Source: Desulfonatronospira thiodismutans ASO3-1 (GTDB lineage: Bacteria > Desulfobacterota > Desulfovibrionia > Desulfovibrionales > Desulfonatronovibrionaceae). From it: a stretch of 64,000 nt of DNA. The translations under genes and the position numbers were made by a program. Position 1 is the first letter of the stretch; each line of letters opens with the position of its first letter. The notes beneath the pieces are model-generated. The model had not been told where the DNA came from. It ran no database searches and worked only from the letters and a program-made list of their open reading frames with translations. The stretch lies in contig NZ_ACJN02000003.1 of assembly GCF_000174435.1 (NCBI RefSeq), positions 388,263-452,262 on the forward strand. Direction: 5' to 3'. This document shows, one piece after another, positions 51,994 through 60,098 of the stretch.

Positions 51994-53633
51994 AGGAGCT
52001 CGGCAGACTGCTGTCCATTATGCTGCCCCAGTGGAAATGGCTGCTTCTGGGTATGCTTTGCTCCTTAGTCACCCTCCTGGCCAACGCCGCCCTTTTGTCC
52101 CTGGCAGCCTGGTTTCTGGCCTGCATGGCCCTGGCCGGTATAACCGGAGTCCCCTTCAACTATCATCTGCCGGCCGGCGGCATCCGCACCCTGGCCATTG
52201 TGCGCACCGCGGGCAGGTATGCTGAAAGACTTTTTTCCCATGAAGCCACCTTCAGGCTCCTGGCCCACATGCGGGTCTGGTTTTTCAGCCGCCTGGAGCC
52301 CCTGGCCCCGGCCGGTCTGGCCAGCATACACAGTGGTGATGTCTTTTCGCGCATCAAGGCCGACATTGACCACTTAGACCAGTTTTACCTGCGCTTCGTC
52401 CTGCCCCTTTGCACTGCGGCTGCGGCCCTGCTGGCTGTATTTTTGTTTGCAGGATGGTTCAGCCCTGCCCTGGCCCTTTATCTTTGCTGTCTGTGGATTC
52501 TGGCCGGAGGTGTTTTGCCCCTGGTTCTTCTCAGGCAGGGAATGAGCATCGGCCAGGGACAGGTACAGTCTCTTTCCAGGATGCGCACCCTGGGGGTGGA
52601 CCTCATCCGGGGCCTGGAAGAACTGGTGGTCCTGGGACAGACCAAGAGTATTCTTGATGAGCTGGATAAGGAAAACAAGATTCAGACCAGTATTCAGGCC
52701 AGGTATTCTAAGCTGGAGGCCTGGGCCGAAGGGGGCATGACCCTGTTTGTCGGGCTTTCAGTATGGGGCACCCTCATAATCGTCATCCCCCTGGTGCAGT
52801 CAGGAAAAATTTCCGGTGAAAATCTGCCCATGCTGGCGGTACTGGCCCTTCTAAGCTTTGAAGGAGTGCAGCAGCTTCCTTCGGCATTCAAGGCCTGGGG
52901 CAGAATCAGGGCCTCAGCCCGGAGGCTTTTCTCCATTATTGACCAGAACCCCCTGGTGCAGGACCCCCCTGAGGCCCTGCCTGCTCCTGAACAGTTCAGC
53001 ATTGAATTTAGAGAGGTATCTTTTTCCTATCCCGGAAGAAGTAAGCAGGTGTTAAAATCCATGAGCTTTCAGGTCCGCTTTGGTGAAAAAGCAGGCATAA
53101 CCGGCCCGTCAGGAGCCGGCAAAACCAGTATTTTCAATCTCCTGCTTCGTTTCTACCCCCTGCAGCAGGGACAGATACTTCTAGGCGGACGAAACATCCA
53201 GGATTACAGGGCCGAAGACGTGCGCTCCTGGACAGGGGTAGTATCCCAGGATTGTTTTCTGTTCAACTCCAGCATCAGAGAAAACCTGCTCCTGGCAAGC
53301 CCCCATGCCCGGGACAAAGACCTGTGGCAGGCCCTGGCCCGGGCCAGGCTGGAAGATTTTGTCACTTCTCTGCCGGACAGCTTAGATACCCGGGTGGGGC
53401 AGGCGGGACTCAGGCTTTCCGGGGGTCAGGCCAGGCGGCTGTGCATCGCCCGGACACTGCTTAAGGATACGCCCATACTTCTGCTGGATGAACCTACAGA
53501 AGGCCTGGACAAAGATACTGAAGCAGCCCTCTGGGACACCCTGCAGGAGGTCATGGCCCAAAAGACGGTCATCCTCATCACCCACCGCAGCATGGGCCTG
53601 GAATACATGGACCGGGTCATCAGCATGGACTGA
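51990..53633 (+). CDS. cydC: CydC-type ABC exporter subunit
   Basis: 547 residues, partner of CydD. Membrane part to about 320, then SYPGRSKQVLKSMSFQVRFG, ITGPSGAGKTSIFNLLLRFY, LSGGQARRLCIARTLLKDTP and ILLLDEPTEGLDKDTEAALW. ATG overlaps the cydD stop (ATGA). RTAGRYAERLFSHEATFRLL is a typical CydC membrane-loop region. Confidence 0.93.
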   Translation: MKELGRLLSIMLPQWKWLLLGMLCSLVTLLANAALLSLAAWFLACMALAGITGVPFNYHLPAGGIRTLAIVRTAGRYAERLFSHEATFRLLAHMRVWFFSRLEPLAPAGLASIHSGDVFSRIKADIDHLDQFYLRFVLPLCTAAAALLAVFLFAGWFSPALALYLCCLWILAGGVLPLVLLRQGMSIGQGQVQSLSRMRTLGVDLIRGLEELVVLGQTKSILDELDKENKIQTSIQARYSKLEAWAEGGMTLFVGLSVWGTLIIVIPLVQSGKISGENLPMLAVLALLSFEGVQQLPSAFKAWGRIRASARRLFSIIDQNPLVQDPPEALPAPEQFSIEFREVSFSYPGRSKQVLKSMSFQVRFGEKAGITGPSGAGKTSIFNLLLRFYPLQQGQILLGGRNIQDYRAEDVRSWTGVVSQDCFLFNSSIRENLLLASPHARDKDLWQALARARLEDFVTSLPDSLDTRVGQAGLRLSGGQARRLCIARTLLKDTPILLLDEPTEGLDKDTEAALWDTLQEVMAQKTVILITHRSMGLEYMDRVISMD

Positions 53634-53699
53634 CGCTCAAGACGGAATCAAGGAACCTCTGCCTTATTTACTGCCTGGATGTACTTTATAAGTCACCTT

Positions 53700-54422
53700 T
53701 CACCCGGCATCCTGGATGCGGGAGCACATCTTTTCCCAGTGCGAGCCTCTCCAGTAAATACGCTCACAGCCGGGACAGATTTCAAAGTAATCAAAGTATT
53801 TTCTGGTTCTGGGTTTCAAACGTTGAATTATTTCGGACTTGGGCACCGGTTCAAGAACCTGGTTGCATCTAAGGCACCTGGAAAAACTACAGGTAAGATC
53901 CAGGCCGTAAATACGGGCCACCTCCCTTAGCTGGTCATCAGGATTACAGGCGCGTATCAATCGTCCGTGCATTATCTCTTTGCGTTTCAAGAGCCCTCTG
54001 TCTCTGGACAGTACAATGCGGCGCTCCCGGGCAGCCAGAACAGCCACTTGCCGGTCACTGTAGCTGTTGTCCCACAAGGTATCCTGCCCCAGCATGCGCA
54101 AAAGCATGGCCAGCTTGCCCACATTGACATCAGCTATAAACCTGGTTTCCGGCCAGGCCTCGGGGCGAAGCCTGGTGGAACTGGCCACATCCACAGGAGC
54201 CTCTACCGACCGGACCACAATCTTTTCACCTGGAGAGGGAATATGATCAAAACCGGCCTCTCGCTCATCCGCGATAATTTCTCCCACCTCTGTATGCGGT
54301 ACCCCCAGTGCTTCAATAATATCCTTGATGGAAGCCCTTCTTTGGAGTACATATTCAAGAGGATATTTAAGCCCGAAGTGCTCCCGCAGTTCGCGGTGAA
54401 AATAAAATGTGATGTACTTCAT
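53700..54422 (-). CDS. Mut7-C RNAse-domain protein with ubiquitin-like N-terminus
   Basis: About 240 residues starting MKYITFYFHRELREHFGLKY. N-terminal ubiquitin/MoaD-like domain to about 80 (SIKDIIEALGVPHTEVGEII). Mut7-C domain after it: FIADVNVGKLAMLLRMLGQD, REVARIYGLDLTCSFSRCLR, with CLRCNQVLEPV and CPGCERIYWRGSHWEKM forming a zinc ribbon. The PIN-like fold suggests RNase activity. An upstream in-frame ATG at 54590 would add 56 residues that come from the neighbouring repeat element, so 54422 is preferred. Confidence 0.88.
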   Translation of the reverse strand: MKYITFYFHRELREHFGLKYPLEYVLQRRASIKDIIEALGVPHTEVGEIIADEREAGFDHIPSPGEKIVVRSVEAPVDVASSTRLRPEAWPETRFIADVNVGKLAMLLRMLGQDTLWDNSYSDRQVAVLAARERRIVLSRDRGLLKRKEIMHGRLIRACNPDDQLREVARIYGLDLTCSFSRCLRCNQVLEPVPKSEIIQRLKPRTRKYFDYFEICPGCERIYWRGSHWEKMCSRIQDAG

Positions 54423-54498
54423 TGCCCTGAGTAAATAAATGGATTGTAATTTTTCACCACCTGCTAAAGCTGGACAATCCAAGCGTCTACTTGCAGAT

Positions 54499-54697
54499 CC
54501 ATGGTCCGGGGGCTTTGCAAACAGGGCGTAAACTGTCTGAACGACGTAGGAAGCGTTAATCAAAACCGTCAAACACCGAATTTGATTCAAGGCGTGTTAT
54601 TAAAAATATACTGGCTTTCAATACCGTGTATAGGTTTTGATTTACGCTTCCTTGGAGAGAGTTTTTACGTCCTGTTTGCAAAGTTCCCGGACCATGG
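54499..54697 (+). mobile_element. 200-bp terminal-inverted-repeat element, copy C
   Basis: CCATGGTCCGGGGGCTTTGC starts it, and CAAAGTTCCCGGACCATGG ends it. Inner arms GGAAGCGTTAATCAAAACCG and GGTTTTGATTTACGCTTCC match copies A and B. It lies between the divergent Mut7-C and yjbQ genes. Its sequence extends the Mut7-C frame upstream and would mislead start selection. Confidence 0.85.
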
Positions 54698-54733
54698 TGA
54701 AAAATGGCATAATATTACATGAGGAGGTAAATC

Positions 54734-55129
54734 ATGGATTCCATAGGGGTCAAGAGTACCAAAAGAGAACAGTTTCTGGACATTACCCGGGAAGTACAGG
54801 AGTACCTTTCATCCAACAAAATGAACAGCGGGGTACTGACCCTTTACTGTTCGCACACCACAGCAGGCCTGACCATAAACGAAGGAGCGGACCCCTCAGT
54901 GGTCCGGGATATCCTGGTCAATCTGGAAAGGCTTATCCCCCGCAACGGGGATTACCAGCATATGGAGGGCAACAGCGACGCCCATATCAAAAGCAGCCTC
55001 ATGGGACCATCACTACAGCTCATTGTGGACAACGGCAGGCTCATGCTGGGCACCTGGCAGAAGATATTCTTTACCGAATTCGACGGTCCCAGATCCAGAA
55101 AGGTCTGGCTCAAGTGGACTACTGGATAG
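54734..55129 (+). CDS. yjbQ: YjbQ family protein (UPF0047)
   Basis: 131 residues. Signature LYCSHTTAGLTINEGADPSV and LERLIPRNGDYQHMEGNSDA then HIKSSLMGPS. YjbQ relatives have been given a weak thiamine-phosphate synthase activity in complementation work; the true role is unsettled. GAGGAGGTAAATC precedes ATG. Its 3' end overlaps trmFO by 11 bases on the other strand. Confidence 0.92.
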   Translation: MDSIGVKSTKREQFLDITREVQEYLSSNKMNSGVLTLYCSHTTAGLTINEGADPSVVRDILVNLERLIPRNGDYQHMEGNSDAHIKSSLMGPSLQLIVDNGRLMLGTWQKIFFTEFDGPRSRKVWLKWTTG

Positions 55130-56447
55130 CCCCGAGTCTGGAAAGCCACTTATCAAAACTTTCCTGAGCCCTCTGGGCATGCAGCTCCTTGCGCCTGGCC
55201 TTTTTGGCCCGGGCCTTCAGCGGCGGGAACAGCCCGAAATGAATATTGCTGGGCTGAAAATACCTGGCATCGCTTTGCAGATGATTCATGAGTGCACCCA
55301 GGGCTGTGTCCCTGGGTGGGGCGGGTGGATCGATCCCTCTTGCTTCAAGCCCCAGACGCAGACCCAGCCATAGTCCGCAGGCGGCTGATTCCAGGTATCC
55401 TTCCACCCCGCTTATTTGCCCGGCCAGGTAAACTCCGGGTCTGGCCTTAAGTTCCAGATTCCGGGTCAATACCTGGGGAGCATTGACAAAAGTATTTCTG
55501 TGCATGCTGCCCAGGCGCAGAAACTCGGCATTTTCCAGACCGGGTATCATGCTAAAGACCCTTTTTTGCTCCCCAAGCTTCAGCCTGGTCTGAAATCCCA
55601 CCAGATTGAAGGCGGTCTTCTCTAAGTTTTCCGCCCGCAACTGCACCACGGCAAATGGCTGCTCCCCAGTTCTTGGATTCACCAGGCCCACGGGCTTCAG
55701 CGGACCAAAGGCCATGGTCAACTCGCCCTTTTCAGCCATGGCCTCGATGGGCATGCACCCCTGGAAATGCTTCTCCTCTTCAAAATCCCGGGCCGGGACT
55801 TTTTCCGCACCAACAAGTTCATGGTAAAACCGGTAATACTCCTCTTCACTCATGGGGCAGTTGAGATAATCGTCGTCTTCAGGCCGGTACCTGGAGCCCC
55901 AGAAAGCTTTGTCGTAATCAATGGATTCCGCGCTGACTATGGGGGCTATGGCGTCATAAAAATACAGGTCCTGGGCCCCGATAACCCGGAACAGACTCTG
56001 GGCCAGAGGATCGCTTATAAGCGGACCGGCTGAGAGAATCACTGCATCAAATCCCTGGAGCTCCGGGTCGTCCAGGTCCTGGATTTCCCGTCTATGCACC
56101 CGGATAAACTCATGCTCCTCCACCCTGCTGGTCAAGTGCTGTGCAAATCTGTCCCGGTCCACGGCCAGGGCCTTGCCTGCAGGCACCCGGTGCATGAGAG
56201 CCGCTTCCATGACTAAGCTGCCCAGCCTGTGCATCTCCTGCTGCAAAAGCCCCACTCCGGTCACTGGCTCCATGGAGCGAAATGAATTGGAACAGACCAG
56301 CTCGCCCAGGCTCTGGCTTTCGTGGGCCGGGGAATACTTTTGCGGCTTCATCTCGAAGATGGTCACCCATACCCCCTGACGGGCCAGCTGCAGAGCAGCC
56401 TCACATCCGGCCAGCCCCCCACCGATTATGGCAATGCTTTGATTCAT
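55119..56447 (-). CDS. trmFO: tRNA U54 methyltransferase TrmFO
   Basis: Folate- and FAD-dependent enzyme of 442 residues making ribothymidine at U54. Dinucleotide fold: IAIIGGGLAGCEAALQLARQ; GELVCSNSFRSMEPVTGVGL; late AGQISGVEGYLESAACGLWL. The type is that of Gram-positives and several deltaproteobacteria, in place of TrmA. ATGA overlap with the MOT1-type gene upstream. Confidence 0.95.
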   Translation of the reverse strand: MNQSIAIIGGGLAGCEAALQLARQGVWVTIFEMKPQKYSPAHESQSLGELVCSNSFRSMEPVTGVGLLQQEMHRLGSLVMEAALMHRVPAGKALAVDRDRFAQHLTSRVEEHEFIRVHRREIQDLDDPELQGFDAVILSAGPLISDPLAQSLFRVIGAQDLYFYDAIAPIVSAESIDYDKAFWGSRYRPEDDDYLNCPMSEEEYYRFYHELVGAEKVPARDFEEEKHFQGCMPIEAMAEKGELTMAFGPLKPVGLVNPRTGEQPFAVVQLRAENLEKTAFNLVGFQTRLKLGEQKRVFSMIPGLENAEFLRLGSMHRNTFVNAPQVLTRNLELKARPGVYLAGQISGVEGYLESAACGLWLGLRLGLEARGIDPPAPPRDTALGALMNHLQSDARYFQPSNIHFGLFPPLKARAKKARRKELHAQRAQESFDKWLSRLGAIQ

Positions 56448-57658
56448 ATGGAAAGTTTTTCAGATTTGAGGATATAGGCCACGATTATACCCACAATAAA
56501 CCCGGCTGCCAGATTGGTGGCCAGGGTGATGCCCACAATGGTGAAGACCACGAAAAATTCCTTGCGCTCCTTTAAATCCATTATGGTCAGGGCCAGTTGA
56601 CTGCCTGCAAAAACAAGCAGCACTCCCAGCACGGCCATGGGGATGAGATAGAGAATGCCCAGGATGTTCACCCCGAGCAACACAGCCAGGAAAATGAATA
56701 TGGCCCCAATGATCACGTTGGAGCCCGGGGTCCTGGCTCCAAAGCGGTAATGGGCGGCCAGTCCCCCGGCCCCGTGACAAAGAGGCATACCCCCCACGAA
56801 AAAGGAAAAGAAATTGGCTAGGGCCATGGTGATGCAGTTGGCCTTATAGGTAGCCCTGTGGGCGGCCTCTCCGAAATACTGCCTGGATAGATCCACGTTG
56901 GCGATGACCGCATTGCCCAGGGTCATGGGCAGCTGCGGCAGGACCAGCACCAGCAGGGCAAAGGAGAAGTCCACACCCGAAGGAAACCCGAAAGGCATGA
57001 ACTCCGGCAGATTGAAACCTGGCGACACCTGGGACAGCCCCTCCCGGGTGCCCAGCAAAAGACCCACCAGCATGCCCCCCAGGACCACCACCAGGGCTGC
57101 GGGGAGTTTTTTGTTGTCCAGAAGAAGCAGGGTGACTACCCCGCCCACCAGGCCCAGGACCAGACCAAAAGGCACGGGACCTATGTCCTGGATTACCAGA
57201 TAGGGCTCGGCTGCTTCCTGAAGCTTCTGAAAAGTGGAAGTGCCGATCATGAAGCGCACCCCCTCGGCCATGAGCAGCAGGCCTGTGGAAAGCTGCACTC
57301 CCCGGACGACCTCCTTGGGAGTATACTTGCCTATCAGAGTCATGGCTCCGGTAAGGGCAATAACCAGCAGAAGCACTCCGATAAGCAGAGAAGAGGCCAT
57401 GATTTCCGAGGCTGTAATGCCCGTGGCCACGGCATAAGCGCCAATGACCTTCATGGGTTCTACAGGCACGGGAATACGGTAGTACATCCCGGACAGCAGG
57501 TAGAACAGTCCCACCGAGAAAAAAAGCCCCAGGGGGTTCAGGCCGTTGACCAGGATCATGGCTATGCCCAGGGGGAGAACCACGCCCAGATCTCCAAGAG
57601 AGCCGGCCAGTTCCTGACGGTTGAATTTGTATGGCACGCCCATAAATGCTAAATACAA
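56444..57658 (-). CDS. MOT1-type molybdate/sulfate transporter
   Basis: Membrane protein of 404 residues, about 11-12 helices. The pattern ELAGSLGDLGVVLPLGIAMI, then YRIPVPVEPMKVIGAYAVAT and GGMPLCHGAGGLAAHYRFGA matches MOT1/SulP-like transporters. Other members import molybdate; some move sulfate. Molybdoenzymes (formate dehydrogenases) are common in sulfate reducers, so molybdate is a reasonable guess. It overlaps trmFO, forming one transcript. Confidence 0.85.
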   Translation of the reverse strand: MYLAFMGVPYKFNRQELAGSLGDLGVVLPLGIAMILVNGLNPLGLFFSVGLFYLLSGMYYRIPVPVEPMKVIGAYAVATGITASEIMASSLLIGVLLLVIALTGAMTLIGKYTPKEVVRGVQLSTGLLLMAEGVRFMIGTSTFQKLQEAAEPYLVIQDIGPVPFGLVLGLVGGVVTLLLLDNKKLPAALVVVLGGMLVGLLLGTREGLSQVSPGFNLPEFMPFGFPSGVDFSFALLVLVLPQLPMTLGNAVIANVDLSRQYFGEAAHRATYKANCITMALANFFSFFVGGMPLCHGAGGLAAHYRFGARTPGSNVIIGAIFIFLAVLLGVNILGILYLIPMAVLGVLLVFAGSQLALTIMDLKERKEFFVVFTIVGITLATNLAAGFIVGIIVAYILKSEKLSI

Positions 57659-58142
57659 AAAGAAAACGCTGCTGACAAGAAGTTATTCATGACTCGAATT
57701 GCACCAGTGCTGCTGCTGACCAGGACCCGTGAGATCCCTGTATGCAGCAGAGATGATCAAATCGCAAAACAAGACCCGGATGTATCTGTCAGCGCATTTA
57801 AGGAAAGCAGGGGACAGGCACTCCGGGACCCACTTGAGCATCATTTTGTGCATAAAATATCTCATTTTTTGGGACAATCACGCCTCAGGCGTGACGGAAG
57901 AGCCAGTCCCCATGCCACATGCAAAGCGCTGACAGATACACCCGGATGAAGACCGATGGGAGCGGAGTTCGATCTCAGGAGCGCAATATCGCGGGCTGGA
58001 CTGGGAAAGCGGGGGCTGATGATAATTGAAAAGAATCGCCTACTGGTTGCCTGGAGTGGGCAAGCCCAGGTTCTCCAGTCATTTTTGTGGTACAGGGCTG
58101 AGTTTACGAGGTCGGCTGAAGCGACCTGTTCGATGCGCTCAG
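57659..58142. other. Intergenic region with palindromic element
   Basis: No convincing gene. 57810-57911 is the GGGGACAGGC/GCCAGTCCCC palindrome. From 57912 to 58142 I see nothing recognisable. Confidence 0.5.
57810..57911. repeat. GGGGACAGGCAC palindromic element, copy 3
   Basis: GGGGACAGGCACTCC (57810-57824) faces GAAGAGCCAGTCCCC (57897-57911); both ends match the inverted copy at 7710-7793. It also contains TCACGCCTCAGGCGTGA (57878-57894), which recurs with one change at 63585-63601. Confidence 0.7.
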
Positions 58143-58550
58143 TTATTCAGGAGAAATAATTTTAACAGTTGGGAAATAGGTCTGGTACCTGTTTTTATCT
58201 CGTGTGATTAATTCAAGATCTAATACAGCGGCTTGTGCCCCGATAAAAAAGTCCGGCAATGGGGACTTCTTTGCACCTTTATGCTTTCGGTATTTAAAAA
58301 AAGCTTTACCAGCAAGGAAGAGAGATTCCCTGGGTATTTCCAGCATCTGAAATCCGCTCTTTGAAACAGCAGCTTCCAATTCCTCAATCTTATTAAATCC
58401 GATGGAAATTTCGGAATATATAATTTGGTTAATGTATAAAGGAGCATGATGGGCATATTCAGAAAGAGCAGCCTCCGACCATTCAGCCCAGACAGGATCA
58501 TCAAGAAAAACATCCAGGATAATATTGGAATCAACAAGAAGACCTTTCAT
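58143..58550 (-). CDS. PIN-domain toxin
   Basis: 135 residues: MKGLLVDSNIILDVFLDDPV (Asp7 active-site candidate), IYSEISIGFNKIEELEAAVS (Glu near 46), PLPDFFIGAQAAVLDLELIT (Asp near 100) and TRDKNRYQTYFPTVKII. This is a VapC-type RNase. Its ATG overlaps the antitoxin stop (ATGA). Second PIN-type module in the window and unlike the first. Confidence 0.88.
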   Translation of the reverse strand: MKGLLVDSNIILDVFLDDPVWAEWSEAALSEYAHHAPLYINQIIYSEISIGFNKIEELEAAVSKSGFQMLEIPRESLFLAGKAFFKYRKHKGAKKSPLPDFFIGAQAAVLDLELITRDKNRYQTYFPTVKIISPE

Positions 58551-58774
58551 AAATCATCTCTGGTGAGTGCCATAATTTCGTCTGTGGTCATTTTGACAGT
58601 CGCCACCCCGCGAAGTTTTTTAAACTTGCGGGTTGCCCGGGCTGTTCCTTCTCGCTTTACCAAAAAGACCCGGTCTCCCTCTTGTAAAAAATCAATCTCT
58701 GTATCCGGGGTTATCCCTAATTTTTCCCGTATATTAACTGGTATCGTAACCTGCCCTTTTGTCGTCACCCTCAT
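58547..58774 (-). CDS. AbrB/MazE-type antitoxin
   Basis: 75 residues. Swapped-hairpin start: MRVTTKGQVTIPVNIREKLG, then ITPDTEIDFLQEGDRVFLVK. The C-terminal tail (LRGVATVKMTTDEIMALTRD) would bind the PIN toxin. GGAGGG lies four to six bases before ATG and overlaps a dyad at 58783-58802 that is a likely self-operator. Confidence 0.88.
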   Translation of the reverse strand: MRVTTKGQVTIPVNIREKLGITPDTEIDFLQEGDRVFLVKREGTARATRKFKKLRGVATVKMTTDEIMALTRDDL

Positions 58775-58782
58775 TTTTCCCT

Positions 58783-58802
58783 CCAGTATTACGTATTACT
58801 GG
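58783..58802 (-). promoter_or_regulatory. Operator-like dyad before AbrB-type antitoxin
   Basis: CCAGTA (58783-58788) and TACTGG (58797-58802) enclose TTACGTAT, itself centred on TACGTA. It ends nine bases before the antitoxin start and partly covers the ribosome site. Confidence 0.5.
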
Positions 58803-58872
58803 TAAGAATAATACATGCTTTTTTATAAATCAAATTTTTTTTATCGAACTCCTGCCATTTTGAGAGCTTTGT

Positions 58873-59664
58873 TCATCCCGGGCCTTGAATATGCAAAGGA
58901 CGCCGCGCCACGAAGAACTCATAGGCGTAATAATCGCAGTAGAGGCGGTGCATCTCGGGCTCCCGGGCGAGCTGGTCCAGTATGGCCGAGACCTCATCAT
59001 CTCCCGCATACTTGCTGCGCAAACTTTCAATGCGCGCCTCCATGGGTGTGTAGAAATCTTCCCACCATGCTTCATCCGGCAACGTGAAGTGCCCCACAAG
59101 ATCGAATCCACAGTCCAGTATAGATGCCACATCGTCGCCCACCCACCCCATGTCTGGATAGTCCAGGTCGAAACCGGCCTTCACTTCGGCAGGCGCATTC
59201 TCCTTGCGCCAGACCGCATCGGTAAAGACAAGGTAGCCCCCGGGGCTCAAAAGTCCATAACAGAGGTAAAGGGCGTGTTGCAGTCCGATGCTGTAGAGCG
59301 CGCCCTCGGACCAGATAAGATCAAAACTTCCAGGCGTTTGCTCCAGGCGGTCCATATCTTTGACCATTGCTGTGACGCGTTTCGAAAGCCCGTGCTGCGC
59401 AATAGCCGCCTGCAAATGTTCAATGCTCGGCGTATGGCTGTCAACGGCCACTATTGAACCTGGCGTCAGTTCGGCAAGGTAAAGGGTCTGTCCCCCGACC
59501 CCGCAACCCAGGTCAAGGATCGCGGGGGACTTGGACAGGTAGCGGCAAAGGGCCAGGGCCCTGACGGCACTGGCGCGGTTGCCGGGGCCCTGGCGGGGCA
59601 GGGTCTCGTAAACCTCGAAAAAAATCTCCCAGAAGCGGGGGGCTGGTTCATTCATAGCGTTCAT
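58873..59664 (-). CDS. SAM-dependent methyltransferase
   Basis: Class I methyltransferase, about 263 residues. Motif I: AILDLGCGVGGQTLYLAEL; acidic loop IVAVDSHTPSIEHL; motif IV-like SFDLIWSEGALYSIGLQHAL; then LLSPGGYLVFTDAVW. The target cannot be told; the closest pattern is ubiE/SmtA-like small-molecule enzymes. TTG 59682 and ATG 59664 are both possible; ATG is preferred. No ribosome site was found; a dyad covers the start. Confidence 0.8.
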   Translation of the reverse strand: MNAMNEPAPRFWEIFFEVYETLPRQGPGNRASAVRALALCRYLSKSPAILDLGCGVGGQTLYLAELTPGSIVAVDSHTPSIEHLQAAIAQHGLSKRVTAMVKDMDRLEQTPGSFDLIWSEGALYSIGLQHALYLCYGLLSPGGYLVFTDAVWRKENAPAEVKAGFDLDYPDMGWVGDDVASILDCGFDLVGHFTLPDEAWWEDFYTPMEARIESLRSKYAGDDEVSAILDQLAREPEMHRLYCDYYAYEFFVARRPLHIQGPG

Positions 59665-59685
59665 ATTTGACAATTTAGTCAAATA
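59664..59685. promoter_or_regulatory. Dyad at the methyltransferase start
   Basis: TATTTGAC (59664-59671) and GTCAAATA (59678-59685) are perfect 8-bp arms around AATTTA. Its position at the ATG suggests an operator or an RNA hairpin that hides the start. Confidence 0.45.
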
Positions 59686-60098
59686 TTTTTTTGAATATTT
59701 ATGGTTTCATCCAGTTTACAAAATAAACATGCCTGCACTAATAATTATTATTAGAATAGGGTTATATAGCAGGTTTTGGACTTCCCATAGTGGAATCTAA
59801 CTGAACAACGAAGCAGCCTGTACCAAAAAAACCTTCTCTGGCAAGGGAAAGATGCAGACTTCATTTTCGACTAAAATGCGCTTCGCTGTCCTTCGCAACA
59901 TTAGCTGGAAAGCGGGTGCTCCGCACACACGGCTTTAAAGTATAAAGAACCTCAAAAAAGCGAGCTCTAATTTCAGCCAGAAAGCCTTGCATGGCTTCGG
60001 CCAGATGCAACTGTTAACTTTTTTCAAGATTGTTCATGTCCAGACTTTTCTACAGGCGCATATAAGCATATAAAAATGAGATTACTGGAAGGTGTTAT
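59686..60098. other. AT-rich intergenic region before PilZ gene
   Basis: No gene was recognised. Base composition becomes AT-rich here and stays so through the PilZ gene. GGAAGGTG is the ribosome site before ATG 60099. A segment GCGCTTCGCTGTCCTTCG near 59879 resembles a piece of the 2.6-kb element. Confidence 0.45.
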
